From the NCBI GenBank assembly GCA_030684355.1, contig JAUXTN010000170.1:1-64000 (forward strand): a stretch of 64,000 nucleotides of DNA. Direction: 5' to 3'. This document shows positions 32,614 through 42,206 of the stretch, one piece after another (the stretch's first letter is position 1; the number at the start of each line of letters is the position of its first letter). Position numbers and translations under genes: made by a program. The stretch is from Pseudomonadota bacterium. GTDB taxonomy: Bacteria > Myxococcota_A > UBA796 > SXON01. The notes beneath the pieces are model-generated. The model was not told the origin of the DNA. It saw only the letters and a program-made list of their open reading frames with translations, and did no database searches.

Positions 32614-32706
32614 GGCGCGGAAGGATGGCACCAACGCCGCCGCGACGAAAGGGGGTGCGCACGCGAGAATGCGCCAGCCCGCCCGCCCAGTGGATACGTC
32701 GGCGGG

Positions 32707-34395
32707 ATGGCCACCTCCTCGAACCCGTCTCCCGCCGCCGCTCGTGCCGCGTTCGCCGGCTGGCGCGCGTCCCTCACCTCGTGGTGGGACGACGATCCGC
32801 ACCTCGCCTCGCTCCTCCGGCACCACGTCCCCGACGCGGGCACCCAGGCCGGCGCCGTGGACGCGCTGCGCGCGTTTGCCGCCGAGTGCGCGGGCCCGCT
32901 GGACCGCATGATCGTCGAGACCAACCGCGACGAGCACCTCCCCCAGCTCCGCCGGTGGGACGGGCACGGGAACCGCATCGAGGAGGTCGTCTTCCACCCC
33001 GACTACCACGCGATCGGGCGGGCGGTGTACCGCACCGGGGTGATGAGCCGGTACGCCACGCCGGGTCGCGAGCTGGAGACGCTCGGCCTCACCTACGTCC
33101 TCGCGCAGGGCGGCGAAGGCGGCCACTGCTGCCCGCTCGCCTGCACCGCCGGGATGATCAAGATCCTCCAGGCCGCGGGCACCGCGCCGGAGTGGCTCGA
33201 GCGCCTCTACGATCCCGACTACGACACGCACTTCCACGCCAGCCAGTTCCTCACCGAGGTGCAGGGCGGCTCCGACGTGGGCGCCAACGCGCTCGTCGCG
33301 CGCGAGGCGGACGGCGGCTGGACGGTCACCGGCGAGAAGTGGTTCTGCTCGGTCATCGACGCCCACCTGTTCCTCGTGACGGCGCGCCCCGAGGGCGCCG
33401 ACGGCCGCGCCACCCCGGGCACCGCGGGCCTCGCGACGTTCGTGGTCCCGCGCCGCCTGCCCGCCCCTGACGGAGGCGTCGGCACGCTCAACCACTTCGA
33501 GATCCGCCGCCTCAAGTACAAGCTCGGCACCCGCTCGATGGCCTCCGCGGAGGTCGACTTCCGCGGCGCCGTGGCGGTGCCCGTCGGCGACTTCCGCCGC
33601 GCCGTCGAGATCGTGCTGAACACGTCGCGGGTCTACAACGCGATCAGCGCGTCGGGCCTGCTCCAGCGCGCCTGGCGCGAGGCCGACGGCTACGCCCGTG
33701 CCCGCACCGCCTTCGGCAGCCCGATCCTCGCGTTCCCCTCCATCGCCCGCACGGTGGCGCGGCTGAAGGTCGAGGCCTACGCCGCCCGGAGCGTCAGCTT
33801 CCTCCTCGCGGCGACCATCCCCGCCACCGGCGCGGCCCCGGATCCCGCGTGGCGCATGCTGGTGAACCTCAACAAGATCTGGACCGCGCAGACCTGCCCC
33901 GCCGGCATGCGCGACGCCATCGAGGTCCTCGGCGGCAACGGCGCGATCGAGGACTTCTCGGTGCTCCCGCGGCTCTTGCGCGACAGCCTCGTGCTGGAGG
34001 CCTGGGAGGGCGGCCACGGCGTCCTGTGCGCCCAGATCCTCCGCGACGCGCGGAAGCTCCAGCTCCACGAGCCGATGTTCGCGTGGCTGGAGGCCCTCGG
34101 CGGCGCCACCCCGCAGCTCGCCGAGGCCCGTGCGCGCTGGGCCCGCCTGCTCGCGCTCCCCGAGGCCAGCGCCGCCGCCCACGTCCGCGACCTCGTCGAG
34201 GAGCTCCGCCCCATCGCCCAGGCTGCGGCGCTCGCCGCCGAGGCGCGCACCCCCGGCAGCGACCCCCTCCTCCCCGTCGTGATCGAGCACCTGCTCGTCA
34301 CCACCCGCCGCGGGTGGGACCCCCTCGACGACCTCGCGCTCTCCGAGCGGATCGCGGCGCTCGTCGCCCCCGTCGGCGCGCACGCACGGCCGTAG
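32707..34395 (+). CDS. Acyl-CoA dehydrogenase family protein
   Basis: 562 aa from ATG 32707. It has the layout of the longer AidB/ACAD11-like acyl-CoA dehydrogenases: an N-terminal helical domain (TSWWDDDPHLASLLRHH), the FAD/substrate beta domain with QFLTEVQGGSDVGAN and WTVTGEKWFCS, then RRLKYKLGTRSMASAEVDF, and the C-terminal helical domain with EVLGGNGAIEDFSVLPRLLRD and LEAWEGGHGVL, where the Glu of WEG takes the catalytic-base place. It oxidises an acyl-CoA, passing electrons to ETF; the chain length is unknown. There is no ribosome site; a TACGTC hexamer ends 6 bases upstream, so it may be leaderless. Confidence 0.92.
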   Translation: MATSSNPSPAAARAAFAGWRASLTSWWDDDPHLASLLRHHVPDAGTQAGAVDALRAFAAECAGPLDRMIVETNRDEHLPQLRRWDGHGNRIEEVVFHPDYHAIGRAVYRTGVMSRYATPGRELETLGLTYVLAQGGEGGHCCPLACTAGMIKILQAAGTAPEWLERLYDPDYDTHFHASQFLTEVQGGSDVGANALVAREADGGWTVTGEKWFCSVIDAHLFLVTARPEGADGRATPGTAGLATFVVPRRLPAPDGGVGTLNHFEIRRLKYKLGTRSMASAEVDFRGAVAVPVGDFRRAVEIVLNTSRVYNAISASGLLQRAWREADGYARARTAFGSPILAFPSIARTVARLKVEAYAARSVSFLLAATIPATGAAPDPAWRMLVNLNKIWTAQTCPAGMRDAIEVLGGNGAIEDFSVLPRLLRDSLVLEAWEGGHGVLCAQILRDARKLQLHEPMFAWLEALGGATPQLAEARARWARLLALPEASAAAHVRDLVEELRPIAQAAALAAEARTPGSDPLLPVVIEHLLVTTRRGWDPLDDLALSERIAALVAPVGAHARP

Positions 34396-34483
34396 CGCCG
34401 CCCACCGGCGCGCCCCAATCCGCTCGCCGCCGCCGCCGCCGCCCTCACGACAAGGGGGCGACCGCGCGTCGCAGGAGGCCCGC

Positions 34484-34603
34484 GTGACCACCGACCAGAT
34501 CCCGACCAACGCCGCGATGATGCTCTTCCTCATGGCGACCCTGCTGCTGCTCATGGGGGTCATCTGGATGGGGCACCTGCGCTACATGCTCGGCGCGCTG
34601 TGA
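34484..34603 (+). CDS. 39-residue single-span membrane peptide
   Basis: Short frame that is easily missed. GTG 34484 has a perfect AGGAGG with 5-base spacing, the best ribosome site in this stretch. It encodes VTTDQIPTNAAMM, then a hydrophobic helix LFLMATLLLLMGVIWMG and a short basic tail HLRYMLGAL. It is one membrane span of about 18 residues. No family recognised. It lies 88 bases after the acyl-CoA dehydrogenase stop and 182 before the next gene. Small membrane peptides often tune a larger complex; nothing here says which. Confidence 0.65.
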   Translation: MTTDQIPTNAAMMLFLMATLLLLMGVIWMGHLRYMLGAL

Positions 34604-34785
34604 GCCGGCTCGGCCGGCCCGACGCTGGCGCCGCCCGGAATGGGCGGTCGCGAAGCTGACCCTGGCGCAGGCCCGCTTCACGCCGAACGACAAACTCCTG
34701 ACAGGCGCCGACCGGTCGCGCGCCATCAAGGGCGGGCCGAATTGGACGGGGACGGGCTACACTGGCCCTCGCCTCCAAGGACGCG

Positions 34786-36174
34786 ATGACGTTGCTTATG
34801 CTCGCGCTCGCGTGCGTGGACCCCGTGGATACCGGCGAGCCCCCCGCCGCGGCGAAGGGCGACTTCGACGCCGTGGCCGTCCTCGAGGACGACATCCCGA
34901 CCGTCGCCTGGGTCACCTGGGAGACCGATTCGCCCGGCACGTCCTGGGTCGAGTACGGCCCGACGCGCGACCTCGGGCGGTCCACCGTCGCGAGCCCCAC
35001 CGAGACCACGGAGCACGCGGTCCTGCTCGCCGGCATGTCGGCGCGGAGCACCTGGTATTGGCGCGCGGTCTCCGAGGTCGCCGGCGAGCGGCTGGAGAGC
35101 CGCCTCCAGGAGCTCGAGACGGGCGTGGCCCCGCGGGACCTCCCGTCGGTCACCGCCGGCAGCTACGACGCCAGGCTCGCCCAGTCTGGCTACACGCTCA
35201 CGACCTCCCTCGGGGACCCGTCCTGGGTCATCGTGTTCGACACCGACGGCTCGCCCGTGTGGTGGGAGCAGGCCCCCGAAGAGAGCGTGATCGCGCAGGT
35301 GCGGCTCTCGCCCGACGGCACCTCGGTGCTCTACAACGTGGCCAGCCTCAACTTCGGCATCGACATCGGCGTCATCCGCAAGGTCCGGCTCGACGGCGAG
35401 CTCCTCTCGGAGACCCGCACCGAGTGGGGGCACCACGACTTCGTGGGCCTGCCCGAAGGCGGCTACGCCTACATCGCGGCGGACATCCGCCCATGGACGG
35501 ACGCCGAGGGGTTCCCCCGCCACGTCGTGGGGGATGCCATCGTGGAGGTGCCGGAGGGCGCGGTGGACAGCTCCGGCTCCACCACCGTCTGGAGCACGTG
35601 GGACCACTTCGCGGTCGACGTCGACCCCGCCGTGGACAACGACTTCTACCCCCAGGGCCTCGACTGGACGCATAGCAACAGCCTGAAGTTCGAAGACGGG
35701 GCCTACGCGTTGTCCGTCCGCAAGGAGAACGCCTTCGTCAAGATCGACCGCGCGAGCGGCGAGACCCTCTGGCAGATCGGCGGCGTCGGCGCGGACTGGA
35801 CCCTGACCGAGGGGCGGGCCTTCGTGGGGCAGCACTCGCCCGAGCTCGTGGGGGACGACAAGTTCATCCTCTTCGACAACGGGGACATCGACATCGAGGA
35901 CGCCTACTCGGAGGCCGTCGAGTACACCCTCGACGAGGCCGGCCGCACCTACACGCGCAGCTGGGCCTACGACTACAACCAGCGCATCTCGTCCTACCTG
36001 CTGGGCGACGTGGAGCGCCTGGACAACGGCAATACGCTCATCGCGTGGGGCAGCGGCGGCACCATCACCGAGGTCACGCCGTCCGGCGAGATGGCGTTCC
36101 AGGTGAGCCTCGCGATCGGCTCGGCGATCGGCTTCACCCACCACATCGACGCGCTGGGAGGCGTGACCCCATGA
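34786..36174 (+). CDS. Arylsulfotransferase (ASST)-like lipoprotein
   Basis: 462 aa. Short lipoprotein signal MTLLMLALAC (Cys10) followed by VDPVDTGE, a DTG tether seen in other lipoproteins here. Residues 30-105 look like an Fn3 domain (VAWVTWETDSPGTSWVEYG). The rest is a beta-propeller of the arylsulfotransferase family, with DWTHSNSLKF, the conserved His-Asn-Ser stretch, and repeated blades such as VIVFDTDGSPVWWEQ and FVKIDRASGETLWQIGG. Family members move sulfate between phenols, but many relatives are uncharacterised, so activity is uncertain. It overlaps the next lipoprotein gene by 4 bases. Confidence 0.85.
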   Translation: MTLLMLALACVDPVDTGEPPAAAKGDFDAVAVLEDDIPTVAWVTWETDSPGTSWVEYGPTRDLGRSTVASPTETTEHAVLLAGMSARSTWYWRAVSEVAGERLESRLQELETGVAPRDLPSVTAGSYDARLAQSGYTLTTSLGDPSWVIVFDTDGSPVWWEQAPEESVIAQVRLSPDGTSVLYNVASLNFGIDIGVIRKVRLDGELLSETRTEWGHHDFVGLPEGGYAYIAADIRPWTDAEGFPRHVVGDAIVEVPEGAVDSSGSTTVWSTWDHFAVDVDPAVDNDFYPQGLDWTHSNSLKFEDGAYALSVRKENAFVKIDRASGETLWQIGGVGADWTLTEGRAFVGQHSPELVGDDKFILFDNGDIDIEDAYSEAVEYTLDEAGRTYTRSWAYDYNQRISSYLLGDVERLDNGNTLIAWGSGGTITEVTPSGEMAFQVSLAIGSAIGFTHHIDALGGVTP

Positions 36175-37145
36175 CGTTCCGGATCGCCCCCCTGCTCCTT
36201 CTGCTCGCGTGCACCGGCGACAAGGACGACACGGGCACCGTCCCGTTCGACGGCCAGTTCACCTTCGTGGACGCCAACAACTACAGCTACACCAGCGCGG
36301 TCGAGATCAGCGCGCAGGAGGTCCAGCTCGCCCACGAGGTGACCTTCGACTGGTCCGGCCTGACCACGGATCTCCTCGGCCACCAGATGGACCCCGCCAC
36401 CGACGTCGACCTCGTGTGGGTGGTGCAGTTCCCGTTGCTGACGGAGGACGAGGTCAAGGACGCCATCGTCGCGGAGACCCTCCTCCAGGAGAGCGTGGGG
36501 CCGTACATCCAGTTCGACAACGACCCCGCGGACCGCACGAGCGCGCTCCTCTCCGAATTCGTCTTCCCGCCGGACAACGTGATCGACCCGGCCACCGACT
36601 TCACCGACGGCAGCGGGACCTGGCTCGTCCGCGCGACCACCGGCCCGCTCGAGAACCGGATGCTCGGGTTCATGCGCCCGACCGAGACGAGCTCGAACCA
36701 CGACTTCGCGCTCGGCAGCGACAGCGCCACGCTCGACTTCGCGGCCGATCTCCAGTCGCTCACGCCGTACACCGTCGACAGCGCGCTCCCCACCTACACC
36801 GCGAATTGGGCGGCGCTCGACACCCACGCCAACGGCGCGGACATCTCCCTGGACACGCTCGACCAGCTCATGATCGCCCGGTACGACGGGATGACCCTGG
36901 ACGACCTCGAGGCCGACTTCATCGACGTGGAGATCATCGCGACCGAGCTCTACACGGCGGACGTGTACGAGGCCGTCGACTACACCGCGGACCTCTCCCT
37001 GGCGACCAACGCCGCCGGCGAGGCCTTCTCGGGCTTCGGCGCAGACGGCCTCTGGCTCATCGCGCTCCGCTGCACGCTCTGCACGAACCCGGCGCCCCCC
37101 TTCCTCACCGTCGTGAACGTGAGCGCGGACGGTGCCGGCGGATGA
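36171..37145 (+). CDS. Lipoprotein of unknown function
   Basis: 324 aa from ATG 36171, overlapping the ASST-like stop by 4 bases. Signal MTFRIAPLLLLLAC, then TGDKDDTG, nearly the same tether as the phosphoesterase at 59343-60698 (TGPKDDTG). The mature part is acidic and beta-rich, with three late cysteines around RCTLCTNP. No family recognised. Its coupled position between a sulfotransferase-like protein and a ketoacyl synthase suggests a shared envelope pathway. Confidence 0.8.
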   Translation: MTFRIAPLLLLLACTGDKDDTGTVPFDGQFTFVDANNYSYTSAVEISAQEVQLAHEVTFDWSGLTTDLLGHQMDPATDVDLVWVVQFPLLTEDEVKDAIVAETLLQESVGPYIQFDNDPADRTSALLSEFVFPPDNVIDPATDFTDGSGTWLVRATTGPLENRMLGFMRPTETSSNHDFALGSDSATLDFAADLQSLTPYTVDSALPTYTANWAALDTHANGADISLDTLDQLMIARYDGMTLDDLEADFIDVEIIATELYTADVYEAVDYTADLSLATNAAGEAFSGFGADGLWLIALRCTLCTNPAPPFLTVVNVSADGAGG

Positions 37146-38167
37146 ACCTGCCTTCGGTCTGGTTGGCACCGCCCGCGGTGCGGCTCCCCGAGATCGTCCG
37201 CACGAACGACGACCTGCTCCGCCTCGTGCACGCGGAGTTCCGCGGCACCGAGGAGGAGTGGGCTCCGGTGAACCGGCGCATCCGGTCGCTCCTCCGCGCG
37301 TGCGGCACGAACCTCCGCCACTGGGAGCCCGCGCCGCTCCCCCTCGCGGGCCACGCCGCGGCCGCGTCCGCCACCGCGCTCGCGGCCGCGGGCCTCACCG
37401 CGGACGCCCTCGATCTCGTCCTCTACGGCTCGCTCGCCCGCGAGTACTTCGAGCCCGCCACTGCCTCCGAGGTCGCCCTCCTCCTGGGCGCCGACAGGGC
37501 CCTCGCGCTCGACCTGACCGCGGCCTGCGCGGGCAGCCTGCTCGCCGTGCAGGACTTCGTCGCGCGCGCGGCCGTCGACGACAGCATCCGCACCGGCCTC
37601 GTGTGCACCTCCACGATGACCCCCCCGGGGTTCGTGAAGTACGGCATCCAGACCGCGGACGAGGTCGCGCTGCTCGGGGCCGGCCTCACCCTCGGCAACG
37701 CCGCGTCCGCCACCGTCCTCACCACCACCCGGCCGACCGGCGGCGGGGGCCGCGTGCGCGCCTTCCTCGCCGACGGCATGTCCGCCCACCACGCGCTCTG
37801 CCGCGCGGAGATCCACGGGCACTTCGTCAGCGACGGCCCCGCCATCTTCGCGCTCGCGCAGCACATGCCCGGGCACGTGCGCCGCCTGTGCGACCGCGCC
37901 GGCTGGTCCGTGGGCGAGGTCGACCTCTTCGTGACCCACCAGCCCAGCAACAGCGTGCTGCGCGCCATCGCCGGGGCGCTCGAGGTCAGCCCGGACATCA
38001 TGCCCGCGCTGCACGGCCTCTACGGCAACTGCGCCGAGAGCTCGGTGCCCCTCGCGCTCCGCCACGCGCTCGACAACGGCCGCATCCGGCCCGGCAGCAA
38101 GCTCGTGCTGGCCGCCGCCGCGAGCGGGTTCGTGATGGCCAGCCTCGCGGTGGAGTGGGACGGCTGA
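37142..38167 (+). CDS. 3-oxoacyl-ACP synthase III (KAS III/FabH)-like enzyme
   Basis: 341 aa from ATG 37142, overlapping the lipoprotein stop by 4 bases. It has the thiolase fold with the complete KAS III triad: Cys129 (DLTAACAGSLLAVQ), His266 (FVTHQPSNSV) and Asn296 (LYGNCAESS). The sequence is far from canonical FabH, and its place behind two lipoprotein genes rather than in a fab cluster points to a specialised acyl condensation or transfer, such as those in lipid, signal or natural-product synthesis. It converges with plsC. The family is firm; the reaction is unknown. Confidence 0.88.
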   Translation: MNLPSVWLAPPAVRLPEIVRTNDDLLRLVHAEFRGTEEEWAPVNRRIRSLLRACGTNLRHWEPAPLPLAGHAAAASATALAAAGLTADALDLVLYGSLAREYFEPATASEVALLLGADRALALDLTAACAGSLLAVQDFVARAAVDDSIRTGLVCTSTMTPPGFVKYGIQTADEVALLGAGLTLGNAASATVLTTTRPTGGGGRVRAFLADGMSAHHALCRAEIHGHFVSDGPAIFALAQHMPGHVRRLCDRAGWSVGEVDLFVTHQPSNSVLRAIAGALEVSPDIMPALHGLYGNCAESSVPLALRHALDNGRIRPGSKLVLAAAASGFVMASLAVEWDG

Positions 38168-38210
38168 TCCGCCCCCCGGCGGCCCGGCCCCCGGCGCGTG
38201 GCTTACGCGT

Positions 38211-38987
38211 TCAGCTCCCCGTCGCGCGGTCCGCCGGGGGGAGCGGGAGCGCCTTCTGCTCGTCCGGGAGCGCCTGGTCGAACGCCGCGTAGACCTGCGC
38301 GACCTTCTCGTCGAGGTTCTCGAGCGTCCAGTCGTCCGTGGAGATCGCCGGGAGCGCGCGCAGGCCCAGCGTGGTCGGCCGGATGGTCAGCGAGTTCTTC
38401 TGCATCGCCTTGTGCGCGCCGGTGACGACCACCGGCACGATGGGCAGGCGCGTGGCGATGGCGAGGTGCGCGAACCCCTTCTTGAAGGGGCGCAGGCGCC
38501 CGTCCTTCGCGCGCGTCCCCTCAGGCCACATCCACACGCCGATTCCGTACTTCCGGATGATCTCGGCGGTCTCCTTCAGGGCGTCCACCGCGGAGGCGTG
38601 GTTCGACCGGTCGAGCAGGATGTGCCCGGAGATCGCGTACAGTTGCCCGAAGAAGGGGTAGTAGACGACCTGCTTCTTGGCCACGCCCACCGTGCCGATC
38701 GGGGCGAGCCAGATCCCCACGAAGATGTCGAGCATCGACGTGTGGTTCGAGATGTAGATGGCCGGGTGGGTCGCCCGCACCTGCTCGGCGATGCCGTCCG
38801 GCACGCTGGCGCCCGAGAGCCAGAGGCAGACCCGGCCGGTGACGTGCCCGAAGACGTTGCAGGTCCGGATGCGCAGGCTCCGGCTCGGCAGGAACACGAG
38901 CACGAGAACCGCGAAGATCGCCACCGCGAACGCCATGTAGATGGCACCCACGGTGAGGCGGAGAACACTGGAGAGGCGAGCGAGCAT
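38211..38987 (-). CDS. plsC: 1-acyl-sn-glycerol-3-phosphate acyltransferase (PlsC family)
   Basis: 258 aa, ATG 38987. An N-terminal membrane helix (LTVGAIYMAFAVAIFAVLVL) anchors it to the inner membrane. Catalytic motif NHTSMLD puts His82 and Asp87 in the HX4D box; the phosphate-binding motif is WPEGTRAKDG (PEGTR 155-159). FKKGFAHLAIATRLPIVPVV follows, as in PlsC. It moves a fatty acyl chain to lysophosphatidate to make phosphatidate. ATG 38987 gives the usual length. It stands alone, convergent with the KAS III gene 43 bases away. Confidence 0.93.
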   Translation of the reverse strand: MLARLSSVLRLTVGAIYMAFAVAIFAVLVLVFLPSRSLRIRTCNVFGHVTGRVCLWLSGASVPDGIAEQVRATHPAIYISNHTSMLDIFVGIWLAPIGTVGVAKKQVVYYPFFGQLYAISGHILLDRSNHASAVDALKETAEIIRKYGIGVWMWPEGTRAKDGRLRPFKKGFAHLAIATRLPIVPVVVTGAHKAMQKNSLTIRPTTLGLRALPAISTDDWTLENLDEKVAQVYAAFDQALPDEQKALPLPPADRATGS

Positions 38988-39076
38988 TCGTCGTCAGACC
39001 CGGATGGACAAGATCGTAGTCCTCCGCTGTCATGGCGAGGTCACCGCCGCTGCGACGACCTCGCCCGACGGCCGGT

Positions 39077-42046
39077 CTACTTGCCCTTCTTGGCCTCTTC
39101 CTTCTTCCGCTTCTCCTCGGCCTTGAGCACGTCCTTCAAGTTGTTCTTCGCGGCGTAGTCGAGCTTCGCCTGCTTCCAGTCGAACACCTCGAAGGGGAGC
39201 CCGGACTTCTCGAAGAGGGGCTTGATGACCTCGATCGGGCCGACCGCGGAGACGACCTCGTGGCCGACGCAGCGGTCCATCAGCGGCTTGATGTCCTCGA
39301 TGGTGACGTTCGCGAGCTGCTTCCCGTAGGTCTTGAAGTAGTCGACGCCCCAGCCCATGGTGAAGGTGCCGGCGATCCGGTTCATCATCTGGGACGTGGA
39401 CTGGTGGCCGGCCACGTAGCCCTGGGCGCGGTTGTACTTCACGACCGAGAGCGTGTGCGGCGAGATGTTGCCGGCCTTCGCCTTCTCACCGAGCTCGAGG
39501 AACACCTTGGCCGCGAGGGGCGCGGCGTCGTTCTGCACGAGGCTCGCCATGTTCAGGAACGCGACCCCGCCGCGCAGGTAGCTGCTCGACGCGTAGGCGC
39601 CGTAGGACGCGCCGGTCTGCTCGCGGAGCGCCATCCAGGTGTCCTCGGAGAGCGCGTCGCCGAGGATCTGGGCGGCGGCGACGTTCTTGTCGTCCACCTT
39701 TCCGAGCTGACAGACGTAGGACACGTTGGTCTGGCTGGAGTTGTCCTTGTTGAAGAGCAGGATCTGGCGGGTCGGCGGCTCGCTGGCCGGCGGGTAGGAC
39801 GTGAGGATCGTCTTGGCCTCGGCCGGGGCCTTGCCCCACCCGTCCCACGCACCGAAGTAGGTGGTGGCGGCCTTGCTCGACTCCTCCTGCGAGGCGTTCC
39901 CGACGATGTAGAGCGTGGCGTTCTGCGAGCGCAGGACGCGGGAGAACACGTCCGACGTGACCGAGGTGGTCCACTTGTTCATCGTGTCGTAGTCGGCGTG
40001 GGTGAACCAGCGCGAGTACGGGTGGTTCGGGAGCACGCGCTCGAGCGTCGTGCGCTGCGCCCACTGCTCGGGATCCTTCATCCAGGAGAGGATCCCGCCC
40101 TGGCGGTCCTTCACCCAGTCCATGCGGCCGTCGGTGTAGGGCTTGAGGTGGTCGAGGCGGTCACGCAGGACGTAGAGGGCATCCTCCAGGTTGCCGGCGG
40201 ACGCCGCGATCTCGAACTGGGTGGTGAGGCCGTCCATCGAGAAGGCGTCGAAGCCGACGATCCGGAGGGGGTCGACGACGCTCTCGGAGAGCCACATCTG
40301 GGAGGCGAAGGCGGCGGAGCCGTCCGCGGTGCTGTCCTGGCCGCCGCCGAACACGAGGCGGACCTCGACGAGGGGCGCGTTGGAGTGCGCCATCGAGACG
40401 AGCTTGACGCCGCTCGGGAGGGTGGACTCGCGGAGCTTGGACACGTCCGGCGGGATGACCGCGCTCTCGATGAACGCCGGCGTGAGCTGGGTGTCCGTCA
40501 TCATCGTGTCGAGGACGTCCTCGCGCCGCGCGCCGCGGTACTGCGCGTCGGCGCTGTCCATCGCGAGGTCGCCTTCCTCGTAGGGGAGCATCAGCACCGC
40601 CGCCGCGCGGTTGCGGTTGAGGTACTTCTCGGCGAGCTTGCGGGCCTGGTCGGCGGAGATCTTGTTGATCCACTCGAACTGGCGCGAATAGTAGAGGGGG
40701 TCACCGGTGTAGTGCACGAAGTTCGCGGTGTCCGCGGCGCGCCCGTTCCCGATGGAGGAGACGAGGTCGACGCTCTGGAACACGCCCGCGAGCTGCTGGG
40801 TCTTGGAGTAGCTGAACAGGTACTCCTGGAAGGCGCGGTAGTACTCGTCGGCGCTCCACACGCGGTAGAGGCCGTCGAGCGCCTTCTCGGCGAGGCGCGG
40901 GGCGTCCTTCTCGTCGCCGATCTCGATGAAGCACCACGCCATCGACGCTTCCTTCTGCGGCTGCACGAAGCAGCCCAGGCTGTCGATCTCCGAGTGGTCC
41001 TGCTTGTAGTCCCAGCTCGGGTTCATCTCCTGGCGGATGGCGATCTGCAGCTGGATGGCCGCCATCTGCATCATCGGCTCGTAGTCGCGGTAGCCGCCGG
41101 GGAGGGTCCAGCCGAGGACGATCGTGGGCTTCTCGACCGCGCCGTGCTCGGTGGTGAGGCCCGCGATGTCGCCCTTGATGAGGAGCGGGGCGGGCGGCGC
41201 GGGGGGCTCGGCGGAGGTCGCGGCGACGCGCGCCTTCGGCTCGACGAGCTTGATCTCGTCCTTCGGGTGGGCGGGATCGACGAGCTGGTCGAGCGAGAAC
41301 TCGTCCAGGAACTTCGGGGCGTCTTCCAGCTTGAAGTCACCGACGACGACGATCGTGGTGTTCGCCGGGCCGTAGTTGTCGACGAAGAACTTCTTCACGT
41401 CGGGCATCGTGATGGCGTTGAGCGAGTCGTTGTTGCCGATGCCCGCGTACGCCTTGCGGCCATACACGTGGTTCGACGGGAACAACTTGACCATCATGTA
41501 GCCGAACGCCGCGCCCGCCGCGTTCTCGTAGCGCATGCGGAGCTCGTTGCGGACGACCTCGCGCTCGGTGAGGAGCACCTCGTTCTCGATGCCCTCCCAC
41601 GCGCTCTTCATGCGGATGGACTCGAGGCGGAGCAGCGGCACGATCTTGTCGACCGGCGCGACCGTCATGTAGTTGGTCCAGTCGTCCGCGGTGGAGGCGT
41701 TGAGGTTCGCCCCCATCTCGCGGAGGAGGTCCCACACCTTCGGCAGGGGCTTGCCGTTCTCGTCCTTCTGCTTGGAGCGGAACCACATGTGCTCGCACAC
41801 GTGGGCGATGCCCTCGAGCCCTTCGGGGTCGGACGTGCTGCCGCGGTCGATGACGGACGTGATCGACACGATGGGCTGGCTGTGGTCTTCCTGGAAGATG
41901 ATGCGGAGCCCGGACGGGAAGTTGAAGTCGCGCATCTTCACGTCGTACGGCTTGTACTTGACCTCCATCTTCGCGCGCGGCGGACTGTCAGCCGAGGCCA
42001 TGAACGGGAGGACGGCGAGCGTCAACAAGAGGGGGAGGCGGCGCAT
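39077..42046 (-). CDS. Periplasmic M16-family zinc peptidase, two-domain
   Basis: 989 aa. Signal peptide MRRLPLLLTLAVLPFMASA. The first M16 half is active by motif: HVCEH at 82-86 (HxxEH) and Glu163 76 residues after His86 (EREVVRNELR), the third zinc ligand. The second half from about 535 (TLPSGVKLVSMAHSN, LVFGGGQDSTADG) lacks HxxEH and must be the structural partner, as in pitrilysin. The family degrades peptides or protein fragments. The C-terminus is very basic (EEKRKKEEAKKGK). Divergent from the Exb-like operon, sharing a 160-base promoter region with it. Confidence 0.93.
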   Translation of the reverse strand: MRRLPLLLTLAVLPFMASADSPPRAKMEVKYKPYDVKMRDFNFPSGLRIIFQEDHSQPIVSITSVIDRGSTSDPEGLEGIAHVCEHMWFRSKQKDENGKPLPKVWDLLREMGANLNASTADDWTNYMTVAPVDKIVPLLRLESIRMKSAWEGIENEVLLTEREVVRNELRMRYENAAGAAFGYMMVKLFPSNHVYGRKAYAGIGNNDSLNAITMPDVKKFFVDNYGPANTTIVVVGDFKLEDAPKFLDEFSLDQLVDPAHPKDEIKLVEPKARVAATSAEPPAPPAPLLIKGDIAGLTTEHGAVEKPTIVLGWTLPGGYRDYEPMMQMAAIQLQIAIRQEMNPSWDYKQDHSEIDSLGCFVQPQKEASMAWCFIEIGDEKDAPRLAEKALDGLYRVWSADEYYRAFQEYLFSYSKTQQLAGVFQSVDLVSSIGNGRAADTANFVHYTGDPLYYSRQFEWINKISADQARKLAEKYLNRNRAAAVLMLPYEEGDLAMDSADAQYRGARREDVLDTMMTDTQLTPAFIESAVIPPDVSKLRESTLPSGVKLVSMAHSNAPLVEVRLVFGGGQDSTADGSAAFASQMWLSESVVDPLRIVGFDAFSMDGLTTQFEIAASAGNLEDALYVLRDRLDHLKPYTDGRMDWVKDRQGGILSWMKDPEQWAQRTTLERVLPNHPYSRWFTHADYDTMNKWTTSVTSDVFSRVLRSQNATLYIVGNASQEESSKAATTYFGAWDGWGKAPAEAKTILTSYPPASEPPTRQILLFNKDNSSQTNVSYVCQLGKVDDKNVAAAQILGDALSEDTWMALREQTGASYGAYASSSYLRGGVAFLNMASLVQNDAAPLAAKVFLELGEKAKAGNISPHTLSVVKYNRAQGYVAGHQSTSQMMNRIAGTFTMGWGVDYFKTYGKQLANVTIEDIKPLMDRCVGHEVVSAVGPIEVIKPLFEKSGLPFEVFDWKQAKLDYAAKNNLKDVLKAEEKRKKEEAKKGK

Positions 42047-42099
42047 GTACACTCCGTTTGCAGGCACGAGCCCGGACTGCGGGCAGGCGAAGGCGCACC

Positions 42100-42128
42100 A
42101 TTGTAGCCCATACGTCTCGACCGGTCGA
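42100..42128 (-). promoter_or_regulatory. Promoter of the M16 peptidase gene
   Basis: On the minus strand, TCGACC at 42128-42123, 17-base spacer, TACAAT at 42105-42100, about 53 bases before the ATG at 42046. The -10 matches five of six consensus bases and the -35 four of six. Confidence 0.5.
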
Positions 42129-42171
42129 TTCGAGTCCGTGGGCTCCCTTCCGCGGGTCCTCGCGTCGCCGT

Positions 42172-42200
42172 TTGCCTCCTCGGCGGCCCTGTGGCACATT
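42172..42200 (+). promoter_or_regulatory. Promoter of the Exb-like operon, leaderless
   Basis: TTGCCT at 42172-42177, 17-base spacer, CACATT at 42195-42200 with a TGn extension (TGG). The hexamer ends 6 bases before ATG 42207, so the transcript should start at or near the start codon. The -35 resembles that of the MerR gene (TTGCCA). Confidence 0.45.
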
Positions 42201-42206
42201 GGCGGC

